NCBI GenBank assembly: GCA_963576725.1
Contig: OY755241.1
Span: 28,460,853 to 28,524,852, forward strand
DNA length: 64,000 bases
Source: Azorinus chamasolen
Taxonomy: Eukaryota > Mollusca > Bivalvia > Cardiida > Solecurtidae
Reading direction: 5' to 3'
The notes under the pieces: model-generated
Seen by the model: the letters and a program-made list of their open reading frames with translations, nothing else
Told to the model about the DNA's origin: nothing
Database searches by the model: none
Program-made: the position numbers and the translations under genes
Shown: one piece after another, positions 44,695-54,548 of the stretch
Layout: each line of letters begins with the position of its first letter
Numbering within the stretch: the stretch's first letter is position 1

Positions 44695-44822
44695 TCACAT
44701 GCCATGCTTTCTAGATTTTCTTCATTATCAATATCTTCATTAAAAGAAATTTAACAGCAAGCCGATATTATCATTTTAGATCAGATCCTCTCGTAGGAAC
44801 GGCTAGTTGGATACAAAGCTGT
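44695..44822 (+). pseudogene. Naiad linker, left of the hAT insertion
   Basis: Reads MLSRFSSLSISSLKEI, then ADIIILDQ. Homologous to 41035-41160. Continues after the hAT element at 45717. Confidence 0.65.
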
Positions 44823-45716
44823 TAGGGTTGAAACGAGTTCCCGCGGGTCGGGTAGAAATTGGCGGGTACCCGGGTACAAAATCACTACCCGTTACCCGAT
44901 ATGAAATCTTAAGCAGAATCTAATTGTTTGTTTTCGAAACTGAGTGAAAGAAATAAACATAAACACGTTTAAAATGACATTTATTCAAGCATCCTTTTGT
45001 TTATGAGCAGAAAAAGCTTGAACAGGCAAATAAACATAAAACAGACATATGAAAACCTCCATTAACACATTGTTCGTTCGTATTCGAATGGTAAATCATT
45101 CGTAACTATTCGTTGTATTCCATAAGGGTTCGGAATATAGAAATAGCTGTGTTCCGTGTGGTAAATGTGTCGAATGTTGTTCCGCAGAGAGAATCAACCA
45201 ATCAAATTGAGGCCGCGAATTAGCTATGACATTTGTTAGTGTAACCCTTTCTTAACGGAAAATATCAATGTCTACATGTAAGCACGAAGTATTTACTTCG
45301 TGATGTAAGGTGTATAACTGCGGACATTACCTTGACCTTGGATCAGTTATCTATTAACACAAGATTTACTTCGTGGGGCAACCGAAGAATGATGGAATAG
45401 CGTTCACTTTCGCCATTTATGTACAACGAACGCACTTTGCTTTCACAAACAATAAAACTTTCATTTTAATACGTTCTCAAATCCATGCATGGCCCGCACA
45501 TCTGTAATAGTGAGGTTTACGTCACGTTGCTGCTTTTTTTAGCGAAATTCAAGCAACGATTCATATTTCATTCGAGAAACCAATAATAAGCAAGGGAGGA
45601 TACTACAGTAGGTACTTACCATACGTCTATACCATAGCGTTATCGGGTACCCGGGTACTCGCGGGTAATTGCAGAACGGCTACCCGGGTAGAAAATTTGT
45701 ACCCGTTTCAGTCCTA
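44823..45716. mobile_element. non-autonomous hAT element, 894 bp
   Basis: Ends TAGGGTTGAAACG and CGTTTCAGTCCTA are inverted repeats matching at 11 of 13 bases. It is flanked by AAAGCTGT on both sides (44815-44822 and 45717-45724), an 8-bp target duplication typical of hAT. Just inside both ends are CGGGTACCCGGGTAC-rich repeats. No transposase ORF. Confidence 0.85.
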
Positions 45717-46369
45717 AAAGCTGTACTCTAGATGTTCTCAGACCACAGATTGACAAATTATCTGAACACCAAAGATTCTTTTTGAAAATCACTTTTATTA
45801 ATAAAGGTATCAGTTTTAGTGACCTCCAGATTATATTCAGATACAAAAATGTAATTGACACTATTCCAAGATACTTTAAAAATACAGAACCACCAATTAT
45901 CTGCCACAAATATAACAACCCCTTAAGAAATACAATTTTTAACTATAATAAGATTGTTGCCAACCTTAATAGCGATGACAATATTCCTGATAATTGAGAT
46001 TGCGCAACCTCAAAGTTTTGCTATTCTCCGGCTGGTCATGTGATTGATTGTAACTTTGAGATAATTAAATATAAACGTCTACGATATCTTCTTAATAAAG
46101 GTCCAAAATATAGAATACCATCCTTGATAGATTTTGACTCTTGTCGAGGTCAGATTGCTGAGGCTTTTCAAAATTTTAGTATCAAATGTTGTCGAAGAGA
46201 ACATGTTGAGTCTAATGCTCTTTCAATTTGGAAAAAAAACTAATTTTTGATATAATTGACAAACGCGTGTCATTTTATAGCTCACTCCAATGAACACCTT
46301 CTTCCACCTAAACCTAGAATTTCTTTTAGACATCTTAAAAAGGGTTTACAGAATTTCCATTCAATTTCC
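45717..46369 (+). pseudogene. Naiad linker and CxC domain, right of the hAT insertion
   Basis: Continues VLRPQIDKLSEHQRFFLKI, TFINKGISF, NVIDTIPRYFKNTEPPIIC, NPLRNTIFNYNKIVANL, then PDN-TGA-DCATSKFCYSPAG, HVIDCNF, then after a shift LRYLLNKGPKYRIPSLIDFD, CRREHVESNALSIWK and LLPPKPRISFRHLKKG. CxC...CYxPxGHV is the signature of N-terminal-endonuclease Penelope elements. The first Cys is TGA at 45995-45997, the only stop in the 45782-46243 stretch. Confidence 0.85.
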
Positions 46370-46410
46370 TCATTTTGCATTTCTACTTTTGCTTTCGAGG
46401 GATCACCCAT
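46370..46410 (+). mobile_element. R element 3' fragment
   Basis: TTTTGCATTTCTACTTTTGC and TTCGAGGGATCACCCATT, inserted between LQNFHSIS and VPADK of the Naiad ORF. Confidence 0.6.
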
Positions 46411-46690
46411 TTGTTCCTGCTGATAAGGTATCAAATAATGTTATTCTTATTTGACGATTACATTATATCGACGTTATGAAGCAGGAAATTATTAATACCA
46501 AGCCATACATTTCAGTTAATATCAAGTCATACATTTCAGTTAATACTGACGAAAAAACCGTCGTTTCAGGTCATTTCAAAAAGTGTGAACATAAACTTCC
46601 TACAATGTATTGTTACCGAAACTACATAAAAACCACATCAAGTGCGTTTCATTGCAAATTCAAACTATTGTACAACTATTAAGTTGTCTA
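46411..46690 (+). pseudogene. Naiad RT, fingers region
   Basis: Reads VPADKVSNNVIL, then YIDVMKQEIINTKPYISVN and LPTMYCYRNYIKTTSSAF, with TKLS-like remnants after. The ADK..NN and LPTMYW.PK blocks precede RT motif A in this family. It has a DKV triad in place of the DKG of canonical Penelope elements. Breaks off at the subfamily B tail. Confidence 0.75.
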
Positions 46691-46715
46691 TACTTTTAAC
46701 TTCTGGTTTTTCTCT

Positions 46716-47297
46716 GTCGTACCCTTAACGGCTTCCATGCAGTTGATCTGTCTTCAGCAAAGTCGTTGAGTACATATTGGACGGACTTTCACAGTTATGC
46801 TATGTTTTACATTTTGTACTGTGATTACTGTCTTCTATGTTGTGGGGAAGTCCGGCGGGGATACCTTTATTTACAATGTTTGTTTAGCTAGGGTGACTTT
46901 GAGATAAGTGTGATGTTAGGACGTACGTAAACCGGTTTAAACCCGCAGTGGTGATTTTGCTACTGACCGTGCCAAGGCGGTTCTCTCTTTGTCACCATTA
47001 CTTTTGTTTGTCTTGTGTCTTTGTGCTTGTGTTTTGTTCTTGTTTGTCTCTGGTGCTTGTATGTTTGTTGGTGTTTTCTGCGGTCTTCTCGTGTGTTTGC
47101 GTGTTTGGCTGTGTGCGTGTGTGTGTGACATGCTGTCTATCGATGTGTTTGTGGTGATTGTGTCCTGTATGTGAATTTCTCCTGTATGTGTGTGTGTATG
47201 TGTATAAATTGCTATATAAATTGCTTTCTGTCGGTGTTTTGGTGATGGTGGCGTTTTGTGTGTGGGTTTTCCTGCTTGACTTTACTACTTTTTCATT
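46716..47297 (+). mobile_element. Naiad tail, subfamily B, full length
   Basis: CTTAACGGCTTCCATGCAG through GGTGATTTTGCTACTGACCG to TGACTTTACTACTTTTTCAT. The overlapping Cys/Val-rich frames (46948-47174) are not genes. It serves as the empty-site reference for the 31291-32138 insertion. Confidence 0.8.
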
Positions 47298-47836
47298 AAC
47301 TAAGATAAATGAACATGTAAAATTGTATTGTGATAAGACTTATGAAAATTCTGGAATAAATTTCTTCTGGTCTATTAAGAACTCTTCAGAAGTCTTACAC
47401 AAGCTTAAGAACAAAAGGTTTCTTGCATCCACTGTAAACACATACGATTTAGACACCACCCATCCTCATGATCTATTTAACGATAAACATACTAGCTTAA
47501 TCCAGACAATATTTGCCAGAGAAAAAACATTATTTCTGGCATGTAATGCTGAAAAAGCTTTTTTACTGACGAGTCAATGAAATATCAAACCAATTGCTCT
47601 TGCTCAGAAGTTTGAGAATCAATAACCTTTCATCTGGATGACATATTCATACGTTATGGGAATGTTATATACCGCCAGGTGATTGGTATTCCCATGGGTA
47701 CGAATTGTGCACCACTGGTCGCCGATTTGTATTTTTACTGCTATGAGATATTTCATGTTGAGTTTGAACCCATAATCACAAGAAGATGTCATAAAAGCCT
47801 TCAATTATAATTCTCGATATTTGGATGATATTTGTA
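47298..47836 (+). pseudogene. Naiad RT, palm region with motifs A-C
   Basis: KINEHVKLYCDKTYENSG, NFFWSIKNSSEVLHKLK, TYDLDTTHPHDLF (motif A with an internal deletion), TIFAREKTLFLACN. After a frameshift in a T run: ESMKYQTNCSCSEV-TGA-ESI, HLDDIFIRYG, VIGIPMGTNCAPLVADLYF (motif B), then after another shift NSRYLDD (motif C). The TGA at 47613-47615 aligns with a TGT Cys in the inverted copy (complement 41368-41370). Interrupted at 47837 by an R dimer. Confidence 0.82.
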
Positions 47837-48322
47837 ACCTTCTGATCCTTCGAGATCATGAATTTCAGTACTTCTTGTTCTGATAATTGAATATCGTTTA
47901 AGCCGGTGCTAGGGGGCGTGAGCAGTGTTGCACTTTCAATTACTGTTCATGAACAGACTCAATAAAACCGAGTCTGCAATTTTCTTTTTGTGTTGCAATT
48001 TTTGCTCTCGGGAGATCACCTCCCTTCAGAATTTAGATAACCCTTTGATGTTTTGACTCTTACCATTTATCCAAAAGATTTTTAAAAAGAAAGTCACCCC
48101 GTACTTCATTCTCATTGTTGTTATATTTTCTGGTCCTTCGGGATCATTAGTTTTCATGTTATTAGTTTTGAAAATTGACTACTGTTTAAGCCGGTGCTAG
48201 GGGGTGTGAGTAGTGTTGCACTTTTAATTACTACTCATGAACAGACTCAATAAAACCGAGTCTTCAATTTTCTCTTTTTACATTTCTACATTTGCTTTCG
48301 AAGGATCACCCATTTTCAGAAT
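47837..48322 (+). mobile_element. R element dimer inside the Naiad RT
   Basis: Two R copies (about 47837-48030 and 48089-48322) joined head to tail, as at 17832-18310. RT homology stops before and resumes after it. Confidence 0.75.
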
Positions 48323-48895
48323 ATTAAATCTAATTAAGCTAACCCTTCCGACACTTATGCGACTTTTCTCGATATTGACCTTAATATTGACAATGGAATG
48401 ATTTCTTCTAAGCCTTATGACAAAAGACACGATTTTGATTTTAATATTGTAACTTTTCCTCACCTTTATGGAGATGTTCCCCTTGTACCATCTTACGGGG
48501 TTTATATATCTCAACTTGTTCGTTTCTCTAGAGCTTGTTCTTCTGTTGACGATTGCAATAGTTGAAATATCATTTTAACTGAAAAGCTGATTAAGCAATG
48601 ATATAGATATCATAAACTAAGAAAAAGATACTCTAAATTTTATCATCGAAATTTCACACTTATTAGTACGTACAAATGTAATCATAAGGAGCTCCTGCGA
48701 CACGGTATTTCACATTCTGATTTTTATGGTGATCTAATTTACAAACTTCGTAAAATTATTGGACATACCCATTTTCTCACTTTGCTCAGTAAATACATTA
48801 CAAATTCATTAAAAAGGGATATGACCCGACCCTATCGTACTATACAACATATTGCATGTCTGGTTGTCAGTATCTTTACATTTGGCAATCACGCT
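48323..48895 (+). pseudogene. Naiad RT, thumb and C-terminus
   Basis: NPSDTYATFLDIDLNIDNG, YDKRHDFDFNIVTFPHLYG, YGVYISQLVRFSRAC, then KLRKRYSKFYHRNFTLIS and DFYGDLIYKLRKIIGHTHF. TGA codons at 48563 and 48599 stand where other copies have Arg and Gly. The end of the ORF, the stop and the SECIS are deleted: GNHAL joins directly to the tail. Confidence 0.82.
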
Positions 48896-49336
48896 CTCGT
48901 TTTTGTCGTACCCTTTATTACTTTTCTACAGTTACTCTGTGTGCATCTCGATCATCGAGTAGACTAGCGATAGGTGGATACAGTTGTTTTACTTAACAAT
49001 GTTTTCCTTTTTACTTGCACTTTAGCACTGTATTTGCCATCACGGTTGTTGTAGATTAGTCGGAGAAGGGATACGTTTAATTACACTGTCTTTTAGGGTT
49101 GGGATGGAATAAGTGTTAGGTTGGGCGCCCCCTAAACCGGTTAAACCCCCAGTGGCATTTATCACTGACCGTTCCAAGGTGGTACTTCCATCTTCCCCTA
49201 TTGTTTGTTTGTTATATCTGTGCGTCTCTTTGTGTCTTTTATATACATGTACATGTGCTGTTTGTCGTCGTAATACTGTTTGGGCGATTGTGTGTTGTGT
49301 ATGCGGTGTTTCCTGCTTGACTAATACATGTACTTT
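48896..49336 (+). mobile_element. Naiad tail, subfamily A
   Basis: TTTTTGTCGTACCCTTTATT to GACTAATACATGTACTTTT. Completes the plus-strand element. Confidence 0.8.
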
Positions 49337-49823
49337 TAGTACCTTACGAAGGCGACCTCTTGAATCCGGAAACGGAAGGATGATGCCTCGTTTTTGTCGT
49401 ACCATTTATTACTTTTCTACAGTTACTCTGCAGCTCAATCATTCAGTACACTTGAGATAGGTGGTTACAGTTGTTTCACTTAAATATGTTTTCGTTTTAC
49501 ATGCCCTTTACCACTGTATTTGCCATTGCAGTTGTTTTAGAATAATCGGAGGGGGGATACGTTTATTTACACTGTCTTTTAGGGAGAGGATGGAATAAGC
49601 GTGAGTTTTGGCGTCCCTAAACCGGTTTTAACCTCCAGTGATATTTATCATTGACCGTTCCAATGCGGTATTTCCATCTCCCCCTATTACTTATTTGTTA
49701 TGCTTGTGCGTCTCGTTGTCTTTTATATACATGTACTTTTGCTGTTTGTCGTCGTGATGCTGTTTGCGCGGTTGTGTGGTTTGTATGCGGTGTTTCCTGC
49801 TTGAATCATACATGTACTTTCAG
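49337..49823 (+). mobile_element. Naiad tail, subfamily A, second tandem copy
   Basis: Begins exactly at the SECIS base (TAGTACCTTACGAAGGCG), has a damaged SECIS 3' arm, and ends AATCATACATGTACTTTC. Confidence 0.75.
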
Positions 49824-49960
49824 ACCATAAAATATGACCTGGGTTTGAACCTTGCTCTCAGAGCTGTATTATTGACTTCAAACGCTCGGTCTGAAACACC
49901 TCCAAACATAAACCACTGAAGTAGGTCTGAAACTATTTAGATAGAAGTAACGACACGGAG

Positions 49961-50225
49961 CTAGTTCTGGCGTTCTTCTGCATTGCAATAATGCCTGAAG
50001 GTTTCCAGCATTTGTCCAAAGTCTCCGAACTCCCAGTCTATATACAAGTAATAATATCGGCCGTGCTTCTTATTATCTTTCTTCCTTTCGACGTTACCTG
50101 GTCGGCTGACGATTTCATTCAGACAGAACAGAGTGAATCGAGGATTTTTTATACGCCAGTATACATGTGGCGCCGCCTCGTGAATGTTTCTCTGAAACCC
50201 AAGGGCATCTACTCTAGATAACCAC
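49961..50225. other. unrecognised segment open on both strands
   Basis: Between two Naiad tails, 231 bp are open on the plus strand (with a hydrophobic YIQVIISAVLLIIFLPFDV) and about 300 bp on the minus strand (HGRYYYLYIDWEFGDFG). Neither is recognised. A minus-strand cag acceptor (GGGTTTCAG) is present. It could be a host exon or leftover element sequence. Confidence 0.25.
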
Positions 50226-50252
50226 GCGGTTTGTGCATGGGCGACAACTGTA

Positions 50253-50556
50253 GTTGCCATCGCGGTTGTTGCAGATTAGTCGGAGAGGGGATACGTTTAT
50301 TTACACGGTTTTTTAGAGAGGGGATTGAATAAGTGTGAGGATGGGCGGCTTTGAACCGGTTTAAACACTCAGTGGCTACTAGTCACTGATCGTTCCAATG
50401 CGATACCCCCATCTCCCCTATTGTTTGTTTTTTGTCTTTGTGCCTATCAGTGTTTTGGTAGTTTTGTACATTTGTTGTTTTCCTGTTGTGGTGCTGTTCG
50501 GGCGGCTGTTTGTTTTGTATGTGGTGTTTCCTGCATGACTCATTAGTACTTTGATT
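50253..50556 (+). mobile_element. Naiad tail, subfamily A, third partial copy
   Basis: GCCATCGCGGTTGTTGCAG to CATGACTCATTAGTACTTTG. Confidence 0.7.
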
Positions 50557-50855
50557 GATTGTACATTATTTGCTCTTTGTCTTCATGCCTACATGAATCC
50601 CACTATATTCAAACTAACTTTTGCTTTGAATACAGTGTAGAGTAATACAATCAGTCTGTGATTTACATGTATTTCGAGTAGGTGTTTTTTCAATTTCGTG
50701 GGGAAAATATAAAAAAAGAGTGTCAAACAGTTTGGATCCTGATGATACGCCGACTTACTGTTTCTAATCAGGATCCAAACTGTTTGCATATTGCATCACA
50801 CACCTTCTTCATCGTACTAGAGAGGGTAACTATAGAATTTGTATTGAACGCCGTG
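50557..50855. other. spacer with a family-1 MITE core
   Basis: CAAACAGTTTGGATCCTGATG and CATCAGGATCC-like arms at 50720-50790. Confidence 0.4.
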
Positions 50856-51042
50856 CAGTAAAATCCCTCTAAACCGGATTTTTTTGTGTAGATAAGATTA
50901 GATCTTTTTAAGCAGGTGATTGCTTAGTGCAGGATGAAAGTCATACAGAAAGCTCCTTTGTTTTTTTCATATGACTTTAACCCTGCATTAAGATAATTCC
51001 TGTTTCAAAGACCGGCAGTGATGATAATATGAAGATTTACTG
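50856..51042. mobile_element. pogo-like MITE, decayed
   Basis: CAGTAAAATCCCTCTAAACCG at the left and GAAGATTTACTG followed by TA at the right. Inner arms TGCAGGATGAAAGTCATACAG. Confidence 0.55.
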
Positions 51043-51160
51043 TATTTGCACGTCCTTAAAAATATGGTTCCCTATGGTAAGTGGTGCCATCTAATGCAGA
51101 ACAAACAAGCACATTCGTTCAATGGATATCTTACCCCAAACAAGTGTTAGCCTCAGTATT

Positions 51161-51300
51161 AACCCTTTTCTTCATATAAGCGCATTTTCACGTATTTGCA
51201 AACAGAGTAGACCTATAAATAACCATTATAATCATGTTGTCAATGAATATTAAAAAGGTATTGAAATGTGGAATAAATGTAGAACAGGGAAATGGTTAAA
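51161..51300 (+). mobile_element. family-3 MITE with internal deletion
   Basis: TTAACCCTTTTCTTCATATAAG at the left, GAACAGGGAAATGGTTAA at the right. Confidence 0.6.
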
Positions 51301-52015
51301 GTGAATTATTGTCAGATTTCGCGGCGCTTATAATTCTGCTAAAACTTATTTGGCGTGCCGCCGTTAAATACTGCCATTTACTAGTCTTTTGAACTGTTTA
51401 GGGGCTTAGCTCATTATAACCATCCTCTATTAGTTCCCTATTAGCTCTATTATCCATGTATACAAGCCATGCCTATTTTGTTGCCGTATATGATGCAAAA
51501 TCAATAAACTAATAATGTGTAATATCTGCTGAACTTTGACTGAACCAAGTGGTAAACAAGATCAGAGGACTCGACGTCAATTTAATCTTTGTTTAGTGTG
51601 GAAAACTGAGTAACAAGCCAACTCAGGACAAATACTGGCACGCTAACCAATTTGGAAAATTATATCAGGTAGTTTTAACACATATAGTGTTAGTGAATGG
51701 CCACCATTGAAATTGTTATAAAACAAACACATTTTTCGTTTAAAAGATACACCCAATTAATCCTGAAGTGTCAAAATCAATACAGATAATTTTGAGGAAA
51801 AATTTATTCAGATTGAATCAATCAAATTGCAATATCTGACAAAAGAGTGGATCTGTTAGACTAAAGATATTAACAGGTAATATTAGCTGAATCAGTCTTC
51901 TTTTATAAGTCAATAGCCACACGGAGCTAATCAGTAAACCCGAAGATGAAACCTTAAGTTCAAATCTGGGATTGTTCAACATCGCTACTGTTGACAACTA
52001 TAGGGTAGTTAGATG
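51301..52015. other. spacer, nothing assigned
   Basis: No feature recognised. Confidence 0.3.
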
Positions 52016-52220
52016 CAAAGTGAGTGAGTGAGTGAGTGAATTGGGTTTTACGGCACCGCGACACTAAATAGGTCATATAGCACCAATGACGAAAATTATG
52101 ATGAAACGATGAAAATCAATAACAAATCTCGATCAACGAGTGTGTAAATCATTAAAATATACGAAGATGAAAATGAAGAAAGGAATACAGAAATAAAATA
52201 ATAGAACGGGTTAAAAAGAT

Positions 52221-52586
52221 TTATATTTTAGAATAAAGACCAGTCTCTTTCAAAAACGAAATTATATTCTCGTAGGGAACTGTATTAAATAACTGATGCA
52301 TAGAATCAACAGAAAAATATTTACGTCTTATTATAGAAAGGTCAATACATTCAATCAAAAAATGTTTTACTGTGTATGGCTCTTGACAGAAGACACATTC
52401 TGGTTGAATTTCGCGCTTTAGTAAATAGGAATGAGTAATATGAGAGTGTCCGATGCGACAGCGAGCTAGGACCACCTCATCTCTTCGTACAGCTCTATAA
52501 TTTAAAAGAGAATCACCAATGGTTGGTTTGATGGCATGAAGTTTATTGTTAATATTGCTGTCCCAAGAAACCTGCCATTTGAACAT
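52221..52586 (-). pseudogene. LINE C-terminal region
   Basis: Reads MFKWQVSWDSNINNKLHAIK, then ARCRIGHSHITHSYLLKRE, then PECVFCQEPYTVKHFLIEC. The CxxC...H...C cluster after RNase H is common in I-type elements. It is out of frame with the RNase H part by a frameshift at about 52580. It ends with TAG near 52219. Confidence 0.75.
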
Positions 52587-53248
52587 GTATGCTGTTTAAT
52601 CAATGGTTTAAAATCAGTATTTAAAACTGCCTCATTCAGATTCAGGGATGACTTGGCCGTTTTATCTGCCTCTTCATTTCCCCGAATTCCAACATGACTA
52701 GGTAGCCAACAGAAAACAATATTGTTTGACAGAGATAATTTATGGTGTTTAAGAAGAATTTGCTGAACTAATGGGTTATTCATATTTCTGTTGTTCAACG
52801 CTTGCAGAACAGAGAGCGAGTCTGAAAGAATTCTGTATTTGTTCATATTGTGCACCGATATGAATCGAAGGGCAATGTCAATTGCTTGGACTTCAGCTGT
52901 AAATATGGAAGATTTGTCGGGTAGTCTTACTTTAGAGGTATGAAATTTACTGACAGATGCACAACCGACTTTATTTTCATCTTTAGAACCATCAGTATAT
53001 ATGGAAATATGGTCAGGATACTGTGACTTAAGTTCTTCAAATTCGGATTGAAATTCTAGTGCATTTGTAGAAGACTTTTTATTTAAAGCCAAATGTAAGA
53101 AAACATTAGGTTGTTTGATAGTCCATGGCGCAATGTTTGAAACTTTATGTTGCCTAACAGAATCCATTCTCAGACCTGCCTCGTTAATTGCCGATCTGAG
53201 ACGGAGACCGAATGGCTTTATAGCATTAGGTTTCCTTTCATAAAGCAT
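52587..53248 (-). pseudogene. LINE RNase H domain
   Basis: Active-site residues are visible in order: Asp in ISIYTDGSKDENK, Glu in FTAEVQAIDIA, Asp in YRILSDSLSVLQ, and His/Asp in CWLPSHVGIRGNEEADKTAK. Degrades the RNA strand of the RNA-DNA hybrid during retrotransposition. Upstream, a TAA (near 53277) breaks the frame that comes from the RT. Confidence 0.82.
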
Positions 53249-53274
53249 TTCATATTTGGGTTCAAAAATTATTT

Positions 53275-54535
53275 AATTAGCAGGATTGGTAGGATTTGCC
53301 TTCACTTTAGTAACATAATTAAGAGCTAATTGCTCTCTTCGAATGTATAAAGATGGTTCATTTGCTTCTGCTAAACGACTTTCGATTGGTGAGGTTTTAA
53401 AAGCACCAAGGGAAAGCCGAAGTCCTTGATGGTGAATGGGGTCAAGAATCTTCAGGTAAGACTTTCTAGCTGATCCATATACAATGCTTCCATAGTCAAG
53501 TTTAGAACGAATTAATGATCGGTAAAGGCGCAGCAGCTCTTTCCGATCAGCCCCCAGTCAGTGTGAGCTAAAACTCGAAGAAGATTAAGAGATTTAAGAC
53601 ATTTTGTTTTCAAATGCTTAATATGAGGTATAAATGTTAACATTTTGTCAAATATAAGTCCTACAAATTTGGTTTGATCAACCACAGGGATTTGAATATT
53701 ATTAAGATTTAAAACGGGGCCTTGGTGACAATTTCTTAACTGACAGAAATGAACACATTGCGTTTTTGACGTTGAAAATTTAAAGCCATTCTCATTATTC
53801 CATGTTTCAAGTTTGTTGAGACATTGTTGAAGTTGTCTTTCAATAGTATGCATATGTTTGGAACGACAACATATTAAAAAATCATCTACATACAAAGAAC
53901 AGTCAACACCTGAATTTAAACATTTGACAATATTATTAATTTTTAAACCAAATAAAGTTACTGATAAAATGCTTCCTTGAGGGACACCCTCCTCCTGCTG
54001 TTGCGTGTCAGAGAGTGTCGACCCAATTCGCACTTTAAAATTTCTGTCAGAAAGGAAATCCGCAATAAAAGTAGGTAGTCTACCTTTCAGACCTAGATCT
54101 TTCAGGTCTTTCATAATTCCATACTTCCATGTTGTATCGCAGGCTTTTTCCATATCAAAAAATACTGCAACAAGATGTTCTTTTTTAATAACAGCATCAC
54201 GAATAAATGATTCTAAACGGACAAGATGATCGTTTGTACTACTGTTGATTCCTAAAACCACTTTGAAAGTTAGTTATAAGATTGTTAGATTCCAGACACC
54301 AAACAAGACGTGCATTAATCATTCTTTCAAGTGTCTTACAGACACAACTAGTAAGAGCGATAGGGCGATAATTAGTAGGATTAGATGCATCCTTACCTGG
54401 CTTTGCAACAGGGACAACAATGGCCTCCTTCCATGAAGGTGGAAGGACACCAGAATCCCAGATATGGTTAAAAATTGATAAAAGCGTTTGCAAAGATACA
54501 TCGGGTAGATGCAAAGACTTCAATACTGAAGTCAA
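53275..54535 (-). pseudogene. LINE reverse transcriptase
   Basis: N-terminal part (54239-54535): SGVLPPSWKEAIVVPVAKPG, NPTNYRPIALTSC, LERMINARL. After a one-base shift near 54255: STNDHLVRLESFIRDAV, motif A AVFFDMEKACDTTW, motif B EGVPQGSILSVTLF, motif C CSLYVDDFLI, then VDQTKFVGLIFDK. A second one-base shift in a G run near 53555 leads to LYRSLIRSKLDYGSIVYGS and EPSLYIRREQLALNY. The catalytic Asp of motif A and the DD of motif C are intact, so the decay is recent. Confidence 0.88.
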
Positions 54536-54548
54536 TGAAAAGGCTGCT

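Larger units (their letters stand above)
52016..54548 (-). mobile_element. 5'-truncated I/Nimb-like LINE
   Basis: One minus-strand element: RT (54535 to about 53500), linker, RNase H (about 53050-52600), C-terminal Cys/His region, 3' UTR, and a tail GTAAAACCCAATTCACTCAC ending in (TCAC)n at 52018-52040. The RNase H plus the short-repeat tail fit the I superfamily (Nimb-like in molluscs). ORF1 and the endonuclease are missing, so it is truncated at about 54548. Three single-base frameshifts and one stop make it inactive. Confidence 0.85.

Noticed and set aside
45640..45918. 92-codon minus-strand frame
   Set aside because: It is antisense to the Naiad linker and extends into the hAT end.
46948..47174. 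Cys/Val-rich frames as a secreted peptide
   Set aside because: They lie entirely within the GT-rich subfamily B Naiad tail, which recurs non-coding elsewhere.
48563..48601. TGA codons at 48563 and 48599 in the Naiad RT thumb as selenocysteines
   Set aside because: Homologous positions in the copy at 30600 encode Arg (CGT) and Gly (GGT), not Cys. They are better explained as decay and show that not every TGA here means Sec.
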